DNA from: Sambucus nigra
Lineage: Eukaryota; Streptophyta; Magnoliopsida; Dipsacales; Adoxaceae
NCBI GenBank assembly: GCA_949130495.1
Contig: OX422213.1
Coordinates: 534,558,467-534,622,466, forward strand
Direction of reading: 5' to 3'
DNA: 64,000 nt
A program made the translations under genes and the position numbers. A model generated the notes under the pieces. That model had not been told where the DNA came from. It did not search any database and saw only the letters and a program-made list of their open reading frames with translations. Shown in pieces: positions 1 to 10,959 of this stretch. Every line of letters begins with the position of its first letter. Positions within the stretch are counted from its first letter, which is position 1.

Positions 1-713
1 TTCTTTTGTTGCTCGACCCATAACATCAACAGTTGTTGATCCCATTCTTCTTGAGGAAGTGCTAGTTCCGACCTCCTCTACTGAAGAATCTACTGGTGCA
101 GAGAAGGATTTGGAATCCTCTCCATCTTTTGAGTCTTTGGACATTTCTGTCATTCCCTCCTCTCCACTTATTGCCATGGAAAAAAGGAAAATTCCTTACT
201 TGATCACTGGAGCCTTGTCTCCTCCTGCCAAGAAAGCTGTTGTGATAACTAAGAAGCCATAGAAAGTGTCCAAGGCTTCTGAGAAAGAGAAAATTCCTCA
301 GTGTCATCATTTCTGAGGAAATAAATACTGATGCCCCTTAATTTAGGAGGTTGAAGAGAGGCTTGCCCGAGAAGAAAGTTGAAAAAAGTTCTGCTGCAGA
401 CCAGAAATCGGTCGAGAAGATCTAGGAAGATTTGACAGTAGTTAAGTCAACTTCCATCTCTATCCATCCTGGTGTTTCCTGGAAACTTATTAAGGCTGGA
501 ACCCATGTTGCTTACAGAGCATCTCTTGCCCCTCTGCTAAGATTAAAGTTGGCAGAGAATGCTTGTCAAAGTTTGGCAATGGTATTCACTTCTTATTTAT
601 GAATCACCTCTTGAAATCTCTTTCTTTTTTATGCTCCTTTTGATTTGATGTTGTTCTTCATGTAGTTTTTAGCAATTTTTAATTACATTCTTGAGAAGGA
701 CGAGAAAATCCGT
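1..713 (+). pseudogene. Antisense ORF of Tat-1, 5' fragment
   Basis: This plus-strand segment is opposite in sense to the pol genes of its host element. The longest open piece (59-262) encodes a Ser/Pro/Lys-rich, low-complexity peptide containing SPPAKKAVVITKKP. It resembles in composition and relative position the stretch at 14380-14660 in Tat-2, which also has phospho-acceptor-rich and basic runs. From 263 onward the frame is broken by stops, and an intron-like or decayed AT-rich stretch (590-700) precedes the copia LTR that starts at 714. Function is unknown; such antisense ORFs in Tat elements are annotated as transposon-associated proteins of undefined role. Recognition is by analogy only. 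Confidence 0.5.
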
Positions 714-1802
714 TGTAAGGACATTATCCGTCACAATTTACAATGTCGTATACCGTTACAAGTCGTCGAAGGATTGAGAAGATTACATCTACAAGAGGCA
801 AATCTAGATTACAAGAAGACTTCAACATTCAAACCCAACACGGATGAATTTGGTAAATTATGTAAAAGTTGCATTTACATTTTATATTAAAAGTATTGGG
901 ATATTTTTTATAAAAGTTATAATGGTTTTTTTAATTTTTATAATTGGTCTTTATTTTTCCAAAACATTTTATCATAAAAGTTTTGGAAAAATGTTTCATG
1001 ATTCCGTAAACAATTTTAGTTTTTGAGGCTTCCAAAATGTTTAAAAGACTAAAGTTTTTTTTGGAGAAGTGACTGTCGTTCAAACGACATCACATCTAGT
1101 TCAAACGAGGTGGAGTCTCCCTCAAACGACATTGTGTCGTTCGAGAGAACTTTTTATCTGACACATCACCGCCTTGTTTTTAATATAAATTGAGTATCAG
1201 ACTACTGATTTTCGTGTGGAGAAAAAATTTGTTTTCACAGAATATGTTTTTATACTATTCTCCAACCATTTTAGGGTTTATAACTTTTGTTTTACAATTC
1301 ACAATCCCAATTGCTTTTGTGTGAGTTGTTTTGTGGAACCCAAAACATAGTTTGTTGTTGTTCATTCTTTATGGGGAGATCTCTACAATCAAGAGTTGTG
1401 TGCTATTATGGAGGGAGTCTTTGCGAAGTTTTAAGACTCCGTGTCCGGACTGGGTGTCCTTATGGTATAGTTGCGTGTGAACCATTGTTGATTTCTAGTC
1501 GTTGCTTTGAAGGTTTGACGAAGACACCGTGCATTACACTTATGGGCGATTATTAAGTTATTTGTAAGTCAATGGTCTTGTAAACTTGTCAAAGTTCTAG
1601 AAATAAAAAGGTTTTGCCCTTAGGGGATGTTTCCTGAACTTTGTGTCGCATACTTTATTTATGATGGTTTCACACTTGCACGCACGTAGCTCTTTGAGTT
1701 TAAGGGCTGAATTGATTTGATTCATAAATTGACACTAATTAAATAATTTTTCGATTGGAATTTGCGAGTTTATTTGAATATTTATCACGCACACTTTTCA
1801 CA
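714..1802 (+). repeat. 5' LTR of the truncated copia element
   Basis: It starts TGTAAGGACAT and ends just before AATTGGTATCAGAG, matching the LTR/primer-site junction of the copia element at 32568. It is strongly diverged from the array copies but shares the start, the GAAATAAAGG-like polyadenylation region (here near 1598-1612), the TTTTGCCCTTAGGGG/ACCCGAAAGGGG-type stretch, and the CACGCAC tail. It carries a weak version of the palindromic U3 cluster at 1066-1150. Confidence 0.85.
1066..1150. promoter_or_regulatory. U3 palindromic-word cluster (TCGTTCAAACGAC type)
   Basis: Within about 85 bp there are repeated half-palindromes: TCGTTCAAACGAC, GTTCAAACGAGG, CTCAAACGACATTGTGTCG and TCGTTCGAGAGAAC. 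They lie just upstream of TTTTTAATATAAATTGAG (about 1178-1193), which could hold the TATA box. They correspond in position to the cleaner TCGTTCGAACGAG clusters of the copia LTRs at 32568 and 36198-44595. A regulatory role is inferred from position only. Confidence 0.5.
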
Positions 1803-1805
1803 AAT

Positions 1806-1817
1806 TGGTATCAGAGA
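1806..1817 (+). other. Primer binding site, initiator Met tRNA
   Basis: TGGTATCAGAGA lies 3 bp after the LTR end. The canonical plant site complementary to the 3' end of initiator Met-tRNA is TGGTATCAGAGC, so the last base is changed. The identical context at 33633-33644 has the canonical form. Confidence 0.85.
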
Positions 1818-1909
1818 AGGTTACGCTAATTTATCGCGTATTCCTATTTTTCGCAAAAATTGAGTGATATTAATTTTTTTTTAAATCTAATTTTTGAAAA
1901 TTTATCGCA

Positions 1910-2940
1910 ATGTTTCCAAACGATAACTTATATAGTCGATTACCAATTTTTGACGGGTCTAATTATGCTTACTGGAAAGCCCGAATGAAATCCCATTTAA
2001 AAGCAATCAATGAAAGAGTTTGGGTCATTTGTGAAAGAGGCTGGAATCCTCCCACTGTCACCGCAAATAATGTCACGAATTTAAAACTCGTGTCAGACTC
2101 GACTGAGGATGAGTTTAGGTGGATCACTTACAATTCACAAGGGCTTAGTGCAATTTTCGGACACGTTACCCCTGACGAGTTCTGACGTAATATGACGTGC
2201 ACCACGGCTAAAGAAGCGTGGGATATTTTACAACTCACCCACGAGGGCACTAACGCGGTCAAAGATTCTAAAATTCAAAATTTGACCACTCAATTTGAGA
2301 CAATCACGATGGTAAAGACTGAGTGTTTTGACAAGTTTTATTCACATTTATCTGATATTGTCAATACTAGTTTTAACCTAGGTGAGCCTATACATGATGC
2401 ACGAGTGGTAAAAAATATTATAAGATCACTGCCTAAACGTTTTATCCTTAAAGTGATTGTTTTGAATACCTTAGGAATTTTGAATCGTCTGAAATTAGAA
2501 GAGTTGGTTGGTGACCTACAGACGTGCGAAATTGATATGTTTCATGATACTGTCAAATCGAAGGATAGAGGGATAGCGCTTAAAGCCCAATCTAAGAAAA
2601 AGGAAGTGAATTTTTGTGAGTCCGAGTCTGAGGATGAGTCTGATTTTGGCATGGCCCTGCTTGTAAAGAATTTTAAAAAATTTCTCTAGTTTTCGAAACA
2701 AAATTCTTCCAATAAAAGATTTTCGGAGAAAAACAAAAAGAAAGTTAAGGCTAAAGAAAGCGGTGAGAAAGAGAAAAAGGGTGAAGAAAATTTAGAAAAT
2801 GTGAAATTTTTTGAGTGTAAGGGGAGAGGGCACAAGTCATTTGAATGTCCCACTAGGCTTAGGAGATAGGGGAAGAAAGTTGCCATGCCAGCCACCCTTA
2901 GTGATAGCGAGGGAGAAGAGGGAAACTTCAACAACAAGTT
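1910..2940 (+). pseudogene. Copia gag (UBN2-type) with degenerate zinc knuckle
   Basis: The protein starts MFPNDNLYSRLPIFDGSNYAYW, the typical opening of plant copia Gag (an [FY]DGxNYxxWKxxM motif). It continues after one stop at 2183-2185 in the same general register (2192-2689) with TAKEAWDILQLTHEGT and a helical UBN2-like domain ending in LKLEELVGDLQTCE. An acidic ESESEDESDFG linker follows. A knuckle at about 2805-2850 reads FFECKGRGHKSFECP, where the first Cys of CX2CX4HX4C is replaced by Phe. The product would be the structural nucleocapsid protein of the retroelement particle. No protease or pol follows. Broken by at least two stops. Confidence 0.85.
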
Positions 2941-2950
2941 GAAAGGTTAA

Positions 2951-3398
2951 CCTTTCAATTTCACAAACAGCCCAGAGAGGTGTGTGCGGAAGGCTACAGC
3001 GAAGCTTTAGGCCGTGTAGATAATCACCTCACTCAGACCCATCGTGAAGGCTATAAATGGGGTTGGACTAATTGCTTGACTTTGCTGAAACATGATTGTA
3101 ATAGCCAACTGTGGTATTGGAATGAGCCTGGTCTGTTAGATTGTGATAATCCCTCCTCAAATTGGATACCTTATGGATCTATGTTGATGCTATCCCCCAA
3201 TGCCTGATCACTAAATACTTAGGGGACTATGGTTTACATGTTGTTCATGAGATAGTGCGTCCTCCTCACCTGACCAATGTACCGAGTAGCAACAACAGAA
3301 AAATGTTAAGGGATTTTAACTTTATTAATTCTCCCTATACTTTGGATGATCCTCCTATTGGAATGGAAAGAGTGCAACCAGCTCAGTCGACCTCCTAA
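2951..3398 (+). pseudogene. Antisense ORF of Tat-1, 3' fragment
   Basis: This is the continuation of the Tat-1 antisense ORF right of the copia insertion. Frame 2980-3207 reads EGYKWGWTNCLTLL, QLWYWNEPGLL and NWIPYGSM. The equivalent region of Tat-2 (about 16030-16255) has ELWYCYQVE and SWIPLNVVPLQLVKDYL at matching spacing, so the C-terminal region is homologous between the two elements. A second overlapping frame (3162-3398) ends in a hydrophilic tail with DDPPIGMERVQP. The frame change between the two marks an indel. Function unknown. Confidence 0.55.
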
Positions 3399-3941
3399 GC
3401 TCAAATAAAACGTCCTATTGAATAATTCTTATGTATTTTGTTATTCATTTGAATGTAATACAATTTATATGAATGAAAATCCATATGTTTGTATTATTAA
3501 CTTGTGATTATTTTAACCAATCATTTAACTTGTGATTGTAACGCCATAGATTCTACTAATGCACTTAGGTATATTAATCCAAATTTAGCATTAGTTATCA
3601 GTGGTGACCAAGTGTATGAGGAATATATGTTTGTATTCCAATATTTAGGAATGTTTACATGTCTTCCTGTATTTAACTTAGTCGGGTAAAACTTGTTTGT
3701 AACTTTTTTAGTTGTATACGAAGTTTTACAGACTTCTCATTCTTGACTTGTCAATGATGAAATCATACATGAAGTACATTGTTCCTGAACTTAGTTGGGT
3801 AATACTTCTTGCTCGTGACTTGTTTATATAAATCCATACACAAAGTAATAATTACTTATTGTTCGTGACTTGTATGTATGAAGTCATACAGGAAGTTTGT
3901 ATTTGAGCGAGAAATAATTGTGCCTCTAGCTGTTGGTGCAT
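3399..3941. other. Non-coding spacer of Tat-1 with degenerate short repeats
   Basis: AT-rich, no gene. Between 3700 and 3900 a 60-70-bp phrase (TGTTCGTGACTTGT ... GAAGTCATACA.GAAGT) recurs three times with heavy divergence. This is the region between the antisense ORF and the integrase 3' end. Confidence 0.5.
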
Positions 3942-4155
3942 CTGGAATTTAATAAATTCAACCTGATTAAGTATGTTCTGCTGATCGGCAACCAATCGAA
4001 AAATCGGCATATAAGTTCGACCTAATTATGTACGCATGTACTGTTGATCTGGAATTTGATAAATTTAACCTGATTAAGTATGTTTTGCTGATCGGCAACC
4101 AATCGACAAATCGGCGGAGAAGTTCGACCTGATTAAGTATGTATGTATTGTTGAT
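3942..4155. repeat. Two-copy tandem repeat, 107-bp unit
   Basis: The phrase starting CTGGAATTTRATAAATT at 3942 recurs at 4049. Both copies continue with AACCTGATTAAGTATGTT, TGCTGATCGGCAACCAATCG and AAGTTCGACCT. Copy 1 is 3942-4048 and copy 2 is 4049 to about 4155, with scattered substitutions. It sits between the antisense ORF and the integrase end of Tat-1, where tandem repeats are common in Tat elements. Confidence 0.8.
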
Positions 4156-4264
4156 TGGCAAGAGCTGAAGACCGAGAGACATTATTATTTGGTGTTTTGG
4201 GGATATGTATATCGCCATACTCCAAAAAGATCAAAAATAAATCGAAAGGGCTAAAATCATTATG

Positions 4265-5006
4265 TTACGGTTAGTAGGCCTATCTCGGTTGGTACCATGG
4301 CTTCAATCCCAAATTCAAGAATATAAGGTGTCTCCCCAGCTGATGTTCTCGGCGTTGTTCGGTAAGCCTAAAGAATAAAATGTAACTCATGAATCCAGTT
4401 GCCTTTAGTATCATCAAGCCTCTTCTTCGGTCCGTTTAATAAAGTCCTATTTGTTACTTTTGTTTGACCATTTCTTTGAGGATGTCCTAGTGCAGAATGG
4501 AGTTTTTGAATTTTTGATTGAACACAATATGCTTTGAATTTATCATTATCGAATTGAGTTCCATGATCCGTAATGAAGGCATATAGTAGTCAATATCTGC
4601 ATATGATATTCTTCCAAATGAATTAATACACCTTCTCATACATCATTCCCACCAATGGTTCTGCATCCACCCATTTAGTGAAGTAATCAACAACAATGAT
4701 TCAATATTTAAACCTGCCTTTGGTGGTCGGCAGCGGGCCGACTAGGTCAATTCCCGAAATAGCAAAGGGCCAAGGTGAAGTTATTGGTGCTAGAGCAGCA
4801 TTGGGTGATTTATGAATGGCAAAAAACTTCTGGCACTTGTCACATTTTCTTACAAAGGCTTTATAATCTTCCCTCATAGTTGGCCAATAATATCCTTGAG
4901 TGTTGATTCTCTGATGCAATGACCGACCAACTGAATGAGCTCCACAAGAACCTTCATGCACTTCTTTGATCAAATTTTTTACCTTCACTAGATGAACACA
5001 GTGCAA
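4265..5006 (-). pseudogene. Tat-1 integrase
   Basis: The minus strand reads an HHCC zinc module (HEGSCGAHSVGRSLHQR ... CDKCQKF, about 4840-4960), then PFAISGIDLVGPLPTTKGRF with the first catalytic Asp. Further left come YAFITDHGTQFDN (second Asp), HPQRNGQTKVTNRTLL and GIEAMVPTEIGLL. In the third catalytic block Lys stands where Glu is expected. Several stops occur between 4560 and 4703 and the frame shifts within the segment. The enzyme would insert the cDNA into host DNA; this copy cannot be active. Confidence 0.85.
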
Positions 5007-5098
5007 ACAAGGCGATTGTTAATCCTCTCCTATATAAAACCCTTTTGTCCAATACATATCTTGCTGCTTTATATCGAAGTTTCTTGGCCTCTTTAGGA

Positions 5099-5720
5099 TC
5101 AGGTGGTAAAATTCCATCTTCTATAGACTTTGATTGGGTCCATCCAGGACGATCCCAAATCGATAATAATGAATTGAATCATTAAATCTTTATCAATGCT
5201 CCAATTGGCTAAGCTCTCTATCGAAATGGTATGCCTAAGTTCAATTTTAGTTGCTGAAGCTAGCCGAGCAAGTGCATCTGCTCGGGCGTTGGCCATTCTG
5301 GGGAGACTATTCATTTATATGGATGGAAACTTGGAAATAACTTCCATGGTTTTAGCAAAGTATCTGGTCATCAATTCTCCCTTGACTCTATATAAATGAA
5401 GCACTTAGTTGACCACTAGCTGTGAATCGCTGTGTGCCATTACTTGCTTGGTGCCTAATAAAAGGACCAAATCTAGTCCAACTATCAAAGCTTCGTATTT
5501 TGCCTCATTGTTTGATGCTTTGAATTGAAACCTAAGTGCATATTCAATATCAATATTATCAGGGGTAATGAGAATTATACCTGCTCCACTTCCTGTCGCA
5601 CATGAAGAATTATCGACATATAAATTCCATAATGGGATATCATCGTTAAAGTTATTTACAGATAGAATTCCATGATGGAATATTTTTTTACCCTCCTCTG
5701 CATATTTCTGATCCAATTCC
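5099..5720 (-). pseudogene. Tat-1 RNase H
   Basis: The frame ending at 5405 contains WNLYVDNSSCATGSGAGI (catalytic DGSS-type block with Gly to Asn), ASNNEAKYEALIVGLDL with the catalytic Glu, and AHSDSQLVVN with the third Asp. These are the canonical plant Ty3 RNase H signatures. The next frame (5099-5314) has NARADALARLAS, the C-terminal catalytic Asp block. It is separated from reverse transcriptase upstream by a degenerate connection. Confidence 0.85.
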
Positions 5721-5926
5721 TGAGTTCGGGATGATTCATGTTTATCGAATGTAATTTCAACTTTCTTTTGAACTGAGCTCTCTTTTTTAGAAGACTACTC
5801 GGCAGGCAAATTCTGTTGGTCGGGACCCTCTGGATATGTGAATTCAGTAATAACATTCGCCAAAGCTTAGACTTTCAATGAAGACCTTGGTTCATAGACA
5901 ATGTTATATTCTCCCAACTCTACTGC

Positions 5927-6960
5927 CTAGTACATCAATCTACCTGACTTTTCAGGCTTATGGAGCGCTTGCCGAAGAGGTAAATCAGTATACATAATTA
6001 TGGTGTGTGCTTGGAAATAAGGTTTCATACGCCTAAAAGTTTCAATAAGTGCAAAAGCCAACTTTTCCAAGCATGGATATTTGATTCTGAATCCCCTAAA
6101 TGCTTTGTTGGTATAGTAAACTGGTTTTTGGATCCCATTATCCACTTTAACTAAGGTCGAGCTAATCGCAGATTCAGAAATAGCTAGGTATAAGTACAGT
6201 TTCTCTCCCAAAATTAGTTGGGATAACAAGGGTGGTGACCCTAAGTACTTTTTCAATTCCTGGAATGCTTCTTCACATTCTGTATTCCATTCAAAGGTCT
6301 TTCTCAACACCTTAAAAAATAGTAAGCACCTGTCTGTTGCTGGAGAAATGATTTGGTTCAAATATGCTACTCTACGAGTGAGTCTTTATAGATCTTTCTT
6401 ATAAATTGACGACTGTATTTCTATCAAAGCTTTGATTTTTGCTAGATTAGCATCAATTCCCCTTTAATTGACTATGAAGCCGAGGAACATACCCTCATGT
6501 ACTCCAAACACACACTTGGTCGGATTTAACTTCATTTAATGCTTTTCCAGTTGATCGAAAGTTTGACCAAGGTCCCTAATATGATCCGAAGCCTTCTTAA
6601 ATTTTATCAGCATATAGTCCACATAAACCTCTATATTTTTGCCTATTTGTTCTTCAAATAGCTTGTTCACCAACCTCTGATAGGTCACTCCATCATTTTT
6701 TAGCCCAAAGGATATCACGTTGTAGAAATAAGTCCCTCGGTTGGTGATAAAGTTGTGCTTTACCTATCTTCAGGTTTTATCTTAATCTGGTTGTACCCAG
6801 AATAAGCATCCATGAAGCTTAAGATCTCATGTCCTGAAGTATCATCCACCAATTGATCAATTCTAGGGAAGGGAAAGTGGTCTTTTGGGCAGGATTTATT
6901 TAAATCAATGAAATACATGCACATTCTCTATTTATCATTCTTCTTTTTTACCATTACAAT
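5927..6960 (-). pseudogene. Tat-1 reverse transcriptase
   Basis: Reading leftward from about 6960, the minus strand gives MCMYFIDLNKSCPKDHFPFP, a FMDAYSGYNQI block with the first catalytic Asp, and (6536-6718) the polymerase box as VYVDYMLIKF. The second Asp of YVDD is Tyr, so this copy is catalytically dead. Segment 5927-6361 holds the connection/thumb: FEWNTECEEAFQELKKYL and LYLYLAISESAISSTLV. Stops and frameshifts separate the pieces. Confidence 0.85.
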
Positions 6961-8549
6961 GTTGGCCGACCAGGCTGGATAGTTTAAATCTTCAATAAAT
7001 TAAACTTTTTTAAGTTTCTCGACTTCTTCTTGGATAGCTTGATTCTTTTCGAGACTAAAAACCCTTCATCTCTGCTTGATCCACTTGGTATCCTTACTGA
7101 TATTGAGCTCATGAAAGAGGAAATTAGGATCAATCCCCAATAAATCTTAATGGCTCTAAGAAAATACATTTCTCTGCTGCCTCAGGAACATAATCAATTC
7201 CTATTTAAGGACCAGATCTAGTGTTGAGCCAGTCTACGTAGTTCTCTCTGGTTTGTCATCGTTCAGGATAATGCTTTCAGTAGCCTCCACAATCTACCCC
7301 TTGACTAATTTTGTCTCATCTAGTGGATCTAAAGTTTCAACTTCAGATTCACTATTAGTCTTAGTGGTATCCACCTGATAAGTGGTAGTCTTCTTCTTCA
7401 ATTCAATCAAATCCTCTTACTCGACTAAGGAGTTGTAACACTCTCTGGCCACCTTTTGGTCGTCTTTCATAATATCTACCCCAAAATGAGTTAAACACTT
7501 CAAGCATTGGTGGACTGTTGATGGTATAGCTTCAAACTTCTTTAACCCTACCCTATCGAGGATCATATTATAGGCAGATTAAATGTTTTTATCCATCGCG
7601 AAGAAGCATATTCTCTCCGTAAGACTTGTCGGCCAGGTGTTGACCAAAACTTCAAGCTTGGCTGTCCTAAGAGGGTAAACTTTTTCACCAGAAAAACCTA
7701 TTAATTACTTATGGTAGGGTTCCAGTTGGATGAGCTTCAAATCTAAACTCTGAAAGCAAGGGCAAAAAATAATATATGTCGAGCTCCCATTATCAATAAA
7801 AACCCTGGCGATGGTAGCATCCTAGATCCTGAATTTGATGACCAATGGATCATCGTGGGGATAAAAGACCCTTAGAGAGGTCATTTTTGGAAAATCCGAT
7901 TACCAGCTTGTCTTTATTGACCTTCCTAGGCCATTCGTCTTCGTTCAGATTGATTTTTTGCATATAAGAACCAGCCTGGGCCTAATTTAAATAAGCTTTT
8001 CTTTTGATAGTGTGATCGTCTCTTCCTACATTGCTACCTGTAATTACATGACAATCAAATGAACCAAAACTAATCATAGATACCTCATGTTCTGGCTATT
8101 TGGCCTTCTTCGGTAGGTCGGGATCACCTTCATAATCATTTTTATAATTTCTCTTCGTATCATCTTTGGGCTTACATGGTGAATTTAACCTTCCTATTAT
8201 TTTTCTACCTTCTCATCGATCAACGAACCTATTTAGTTTTCCTCGACGAATGAGAGATTCTACCTTATTTTTTAGAGCAATGCAGTTATCTGTCTTATGG
8301 CCATGATCCTTGTGGAATTCGCAATATTAAATTTGTTCATGTTATTAAGGGTGCCTTCAACCTTTCAGTCCAACGCAAATCCTTATTATTTTTAATTTCC
8401 TCGAGGATATGGTGAATACTAACACTCAATGGGGTATAGGTTCCATGCTTTTTGAGTTTGTCTTCCTTTTTCAGTTTCTGCTCCTTCTGATCTTTCTTCT
8501 CAGTCTTTGTGGTTGGATTCTACTTTGCAGCCATTACTTCCTCGACTTT
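6961..8549 (-). pseudogene. Tat-1 gag C-terminus and protease region, degenerate
   Basis: The minus strand shows the Tat-type gag C-terminal phrase YCEFHKDHGHKTDNC followed by IALKNKVESLIRRGKL (about 8240-8330), a zinc-knuckle-like module. Further left are a protease-like D-x-G-S-S block (about 7775-7800) and long stretches with many stops. The right edge is cut by the solo copia LTR at 8550; the gag N-terminal half resumes at 9699. Confidence 0.65.
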
Positions 8550-9693
8550 TGTAAGGACATTTTTGTCCATTATCAATATGTATGTCATACGCCGTTACAC
8601 CGTTGAAGAAATTCAAGATCGCATCTACATCAACGGATCCGAATATCAAAGCGTCTTCAACATCATAGCCTCTGCAAGAATGAACTTGGTAAAATTTTGT
8701 TTTTACGTTCCTTAAAGTTCATATTTAGTATTGGGAAATTTTTATAAAATGTTTTTTATAAAAATAAGAAGTGAGTTTTTTCAAGCAGAATGAGGCTTTT
8801 TAAAGTTTTTATTTTTCTGGGAAAAACGGACCGGTCCGCCCTCTACCCGGACCGATCCGCCTTGCTCAAGGTCCAGTAGACCCCGGATCGAATGCAAACC
8901 GATGAAGCAGAAATATCCGAACCGATCCGACCTCATCCGGACCGATCCGCCTCTTAATAAAAAAACCGATCCGGTCAAATCGGACCGATCCGCCACCAAG
9001 CCGGACCGATCCGACTGGGATAAATTCGGCCAGATCTGTTAGAGATTTTTTAGGCTCAAAGTTTTCCTATTTAAAACCCACTACGGGAAGTGGTTTTCTA
9101 AGACTTTTCAAGACGATTTTCAGAGTCCTAAATACTCTAAGTCTTCACCTTTTTGAGTCCCAAGACTCTTTTTGATTCACACCAAAAATCCCAATTACTT
9201 TTGTGAATCTTTTGGAACCCTAGAACACAAACTTTGTTGTTGTTCATCTTTGTGGAGAGATCTTTGCAACCGAGGGCTGTGTGTCATTGCTGAGGGAGTC
9301 TCTACAAAGTTTTATGGCTGCGTGTCATTAAGGAGAGCTGCGGTTCTTTCTTCGTTGTTTGGGGCTGCGAGTCCTTGGAGGGTGCTGCGTGTATTCTCTT
9401 GCTGAGTTCAAGACTGCGTGTCTTTGTGGGTTGGCTGCGCGTTGATCCATTGCAGATTTCTCTATGTAATTGTAAGTTGCGGCTTGTATATTCATAGTGA
9501 AATAAAGGTTTTACCCGAAAGGGGTTTTTTCCTGAAATCTGTGTCTCAGCATATTTTTGTGTCACATGCTTTATTTATTTATTGGTTGACACACGCACCT
9601 TAGATGCATGATTAGGGGCTGAAATTAAATAAGTGTGCTATATTAGAAAGTTGCGAAGTTAATCAATTATCACACGTAATTCTCGCGTTCTCC
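8550..9693 (+). repeat. Solo LTR of the SIRE-like copia family
   Basis: It begins TGTAAGGACAT and ends GCGTTCTCC, where full-length relatives end CTTCTCA. The 5-bp target duplication ACTTT occurs at 8545-8549 and 9694-9698. No internal sequence is attached, so it is a solo LTR left after LTR-LTR recombination inside Tat-1 gag. Its R/U5 half (from about 9180) is clearly related to the array units, including GTGAAATAAAGG and ACCCGAAAGGGG, but its U3 palindrome cluster is of a different kind. Confidence 0.93.
8822..9030. promoter_or_regulatory. U3 palindromic-word cluster (CGGACCGATCCG type)
   Basis: The word GGACCGRTCCG and close variants occur about eight times in 200 bp (for example 8827, 8849, 8917, 8938, 8964, 8982 and 9002), mostly in near-perfect palindromic form. 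TATTTAAAA (about 9069), a plausible TATA box, follows about 50-60 bp downstream of the cluster. The copia LTRs at 32568 and in the array carry TCGTTCGAACGA words at this same place instead. Confidence 0.7.
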
Positions 9694-9698
9694 ACTTT

Positions 9699-10940
9699 CA
9701 TTATTTTTCTTGCCTTAGTCATGGGTTTAGGAGGATTTTTGGCTAGAGTGTAATATAGTTTATCAGGAAGCAATCCACTCATGAGAGCAGTGATAGTTAT
9801 TTTTTCCTCGTAATCTACCACTTCCAATTTCTCGTGATTAAAACGAGTGATGTATTCCCTGGTTGTTTTCCCTACTTGTTGTCATACGCTCAAGAGATGG
9901 GCTACTCTCTTTACTGTCTTAGTCGCGAAATGAAAAATTGTTAATAAATATCTTGGCAAGTTGGTTAAAGTTGGTAATTTGTCCTCGAGGCAAGTTATTG
10001 TACCACATCTGAGCAGAAGCTGTAATAGTACTTAAGAATGATCTACATCTTATCTCATCGAGGATCGAATAAATGTCAGCAGTAGCTTGATATTGCTCAA
10101 TATATAAAACTGGATTAGTTTTGCCATCATATTTTGGGGTGACCACTGGAGATTTAAATTTATATGGAGTAGAAAAATCCACAATCGCCTGAATGAAAGG
10201 GAATTCTTTGACAAAACTTCGTTGCAAGGGATTCTTTGCTTTCGCCATTTCTCCTAGTCGATCTTCCAATCGCTAGATTGATCATTTCCATTAAGTATGG
10301 CCTACATCAGATTTATGCGATGCGGCTCGGCCGTCCCGACCATGTATCTGTGCTGAACTCTCTTCCTGAATAGTCTACTCGGTGTGTACAGATCGTCGGA
10401 TGCTTGATCTTGATCTAATTGAGGCTTCATACTGGTTGGCTAGATGTTATGTGTTCCTGGATAATGCTCTAGGAGGGTTTCGATTTGTTCGGGGTTCCAA
10501 TCGATCGAAAGGCGAAGCTCGTCTTAATCTTTCCAGGACGTTTGGTCTTTCGGGAGAGAAATAATGGTCATCATAAGACTCTGAGGCTCTGATTGAGGAA
10601 CTGATTCCTGGGTGATAAATCCTATCATGTGATGATCTGGAATAGCTAAGTCGACTATGCCTAGGAGGTGGAGGTTACATTTCTCTCCTCAATGATAGCA
10701 TGGCATGCTGTCTTAATAAGGCTAGAGATCCGGCATGTAGCGATTGCGCCAATTGTCTCATTAACTCGTGCATAGCATCCTGTCCCCTGGCGATACTGGC
10801 AAGGATTCCATTTAGGTCGGCCACTGTAGGCAAATCAGATGAAACAGGCGGATTGCCTTCGTTTTCGGCACTTGGCTCTATATCATTCATTTTCTTGGAT
10901 AAGGATGTTTGAGATAGAGAACGTCGATTAGACACACGTT
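9699..10940 (-). pseudogene. Tat-1 gag
   Basis: Segment 10675-10935 encodes the polar N-terminus, with DLNGILASIARGQDAMHEL and a helical run. Segment 9919-10269 carries the retrotransposon gag domain: FVKEFPFIQAIVDFSTP, KYDGKTNPVLYIEQYQ, RCRSFLSTITASAQMWYNNLP and ITNFNQLAKIFINNF. This is the standard plant Ty3 capsid signature (YDGxxDPxxHLxxY / AxxWYxxLP). A further piece left of 9900 continues with TREYITRFNHEKLEV. Stops break the frame in at least three places. It starts shortly after the primer site. Confidence 0.88.
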
Positions 10941-10957
10941 CCCACAGACGTCGCTAA
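10941..10957 (-). other. Tat-1 primer binding site region
   Basis: The minus strand reads GCGACGTCTGTGGGA a few bases after the LTR end ACACCAACA. This GCGRC..CTGTGGGGA-like motif is the usual primer site region of plant Tat elements; which tRNA it pairs with was not verified. Confidence 0.6.
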
Positions 10958-10959
10958 TC

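Larger units (their letters stand above)
714..2945 (+). mobile_element. Truncated SIRE/Maximus-like Ty1/copia element (5' LTR + gag only)
   Basis: It begins with TGTAAGGACAT, the same LTR start as the copies at 8550, 32568 and 36198-44595. A 1089-bp LTR, a Met-tRNA primer site and a gag with a degenerate zinc knuckle follow. Around 2945 the sequence passes directly into the Tat-1 antisense ORF, without pol or a 3' LTR. The right breakpoint (about 2940-2975) is approximate. The missing 3' half suggests an internal/terminal deletion after insertion; no target duplication can be assigned. Confidence 0.8.
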
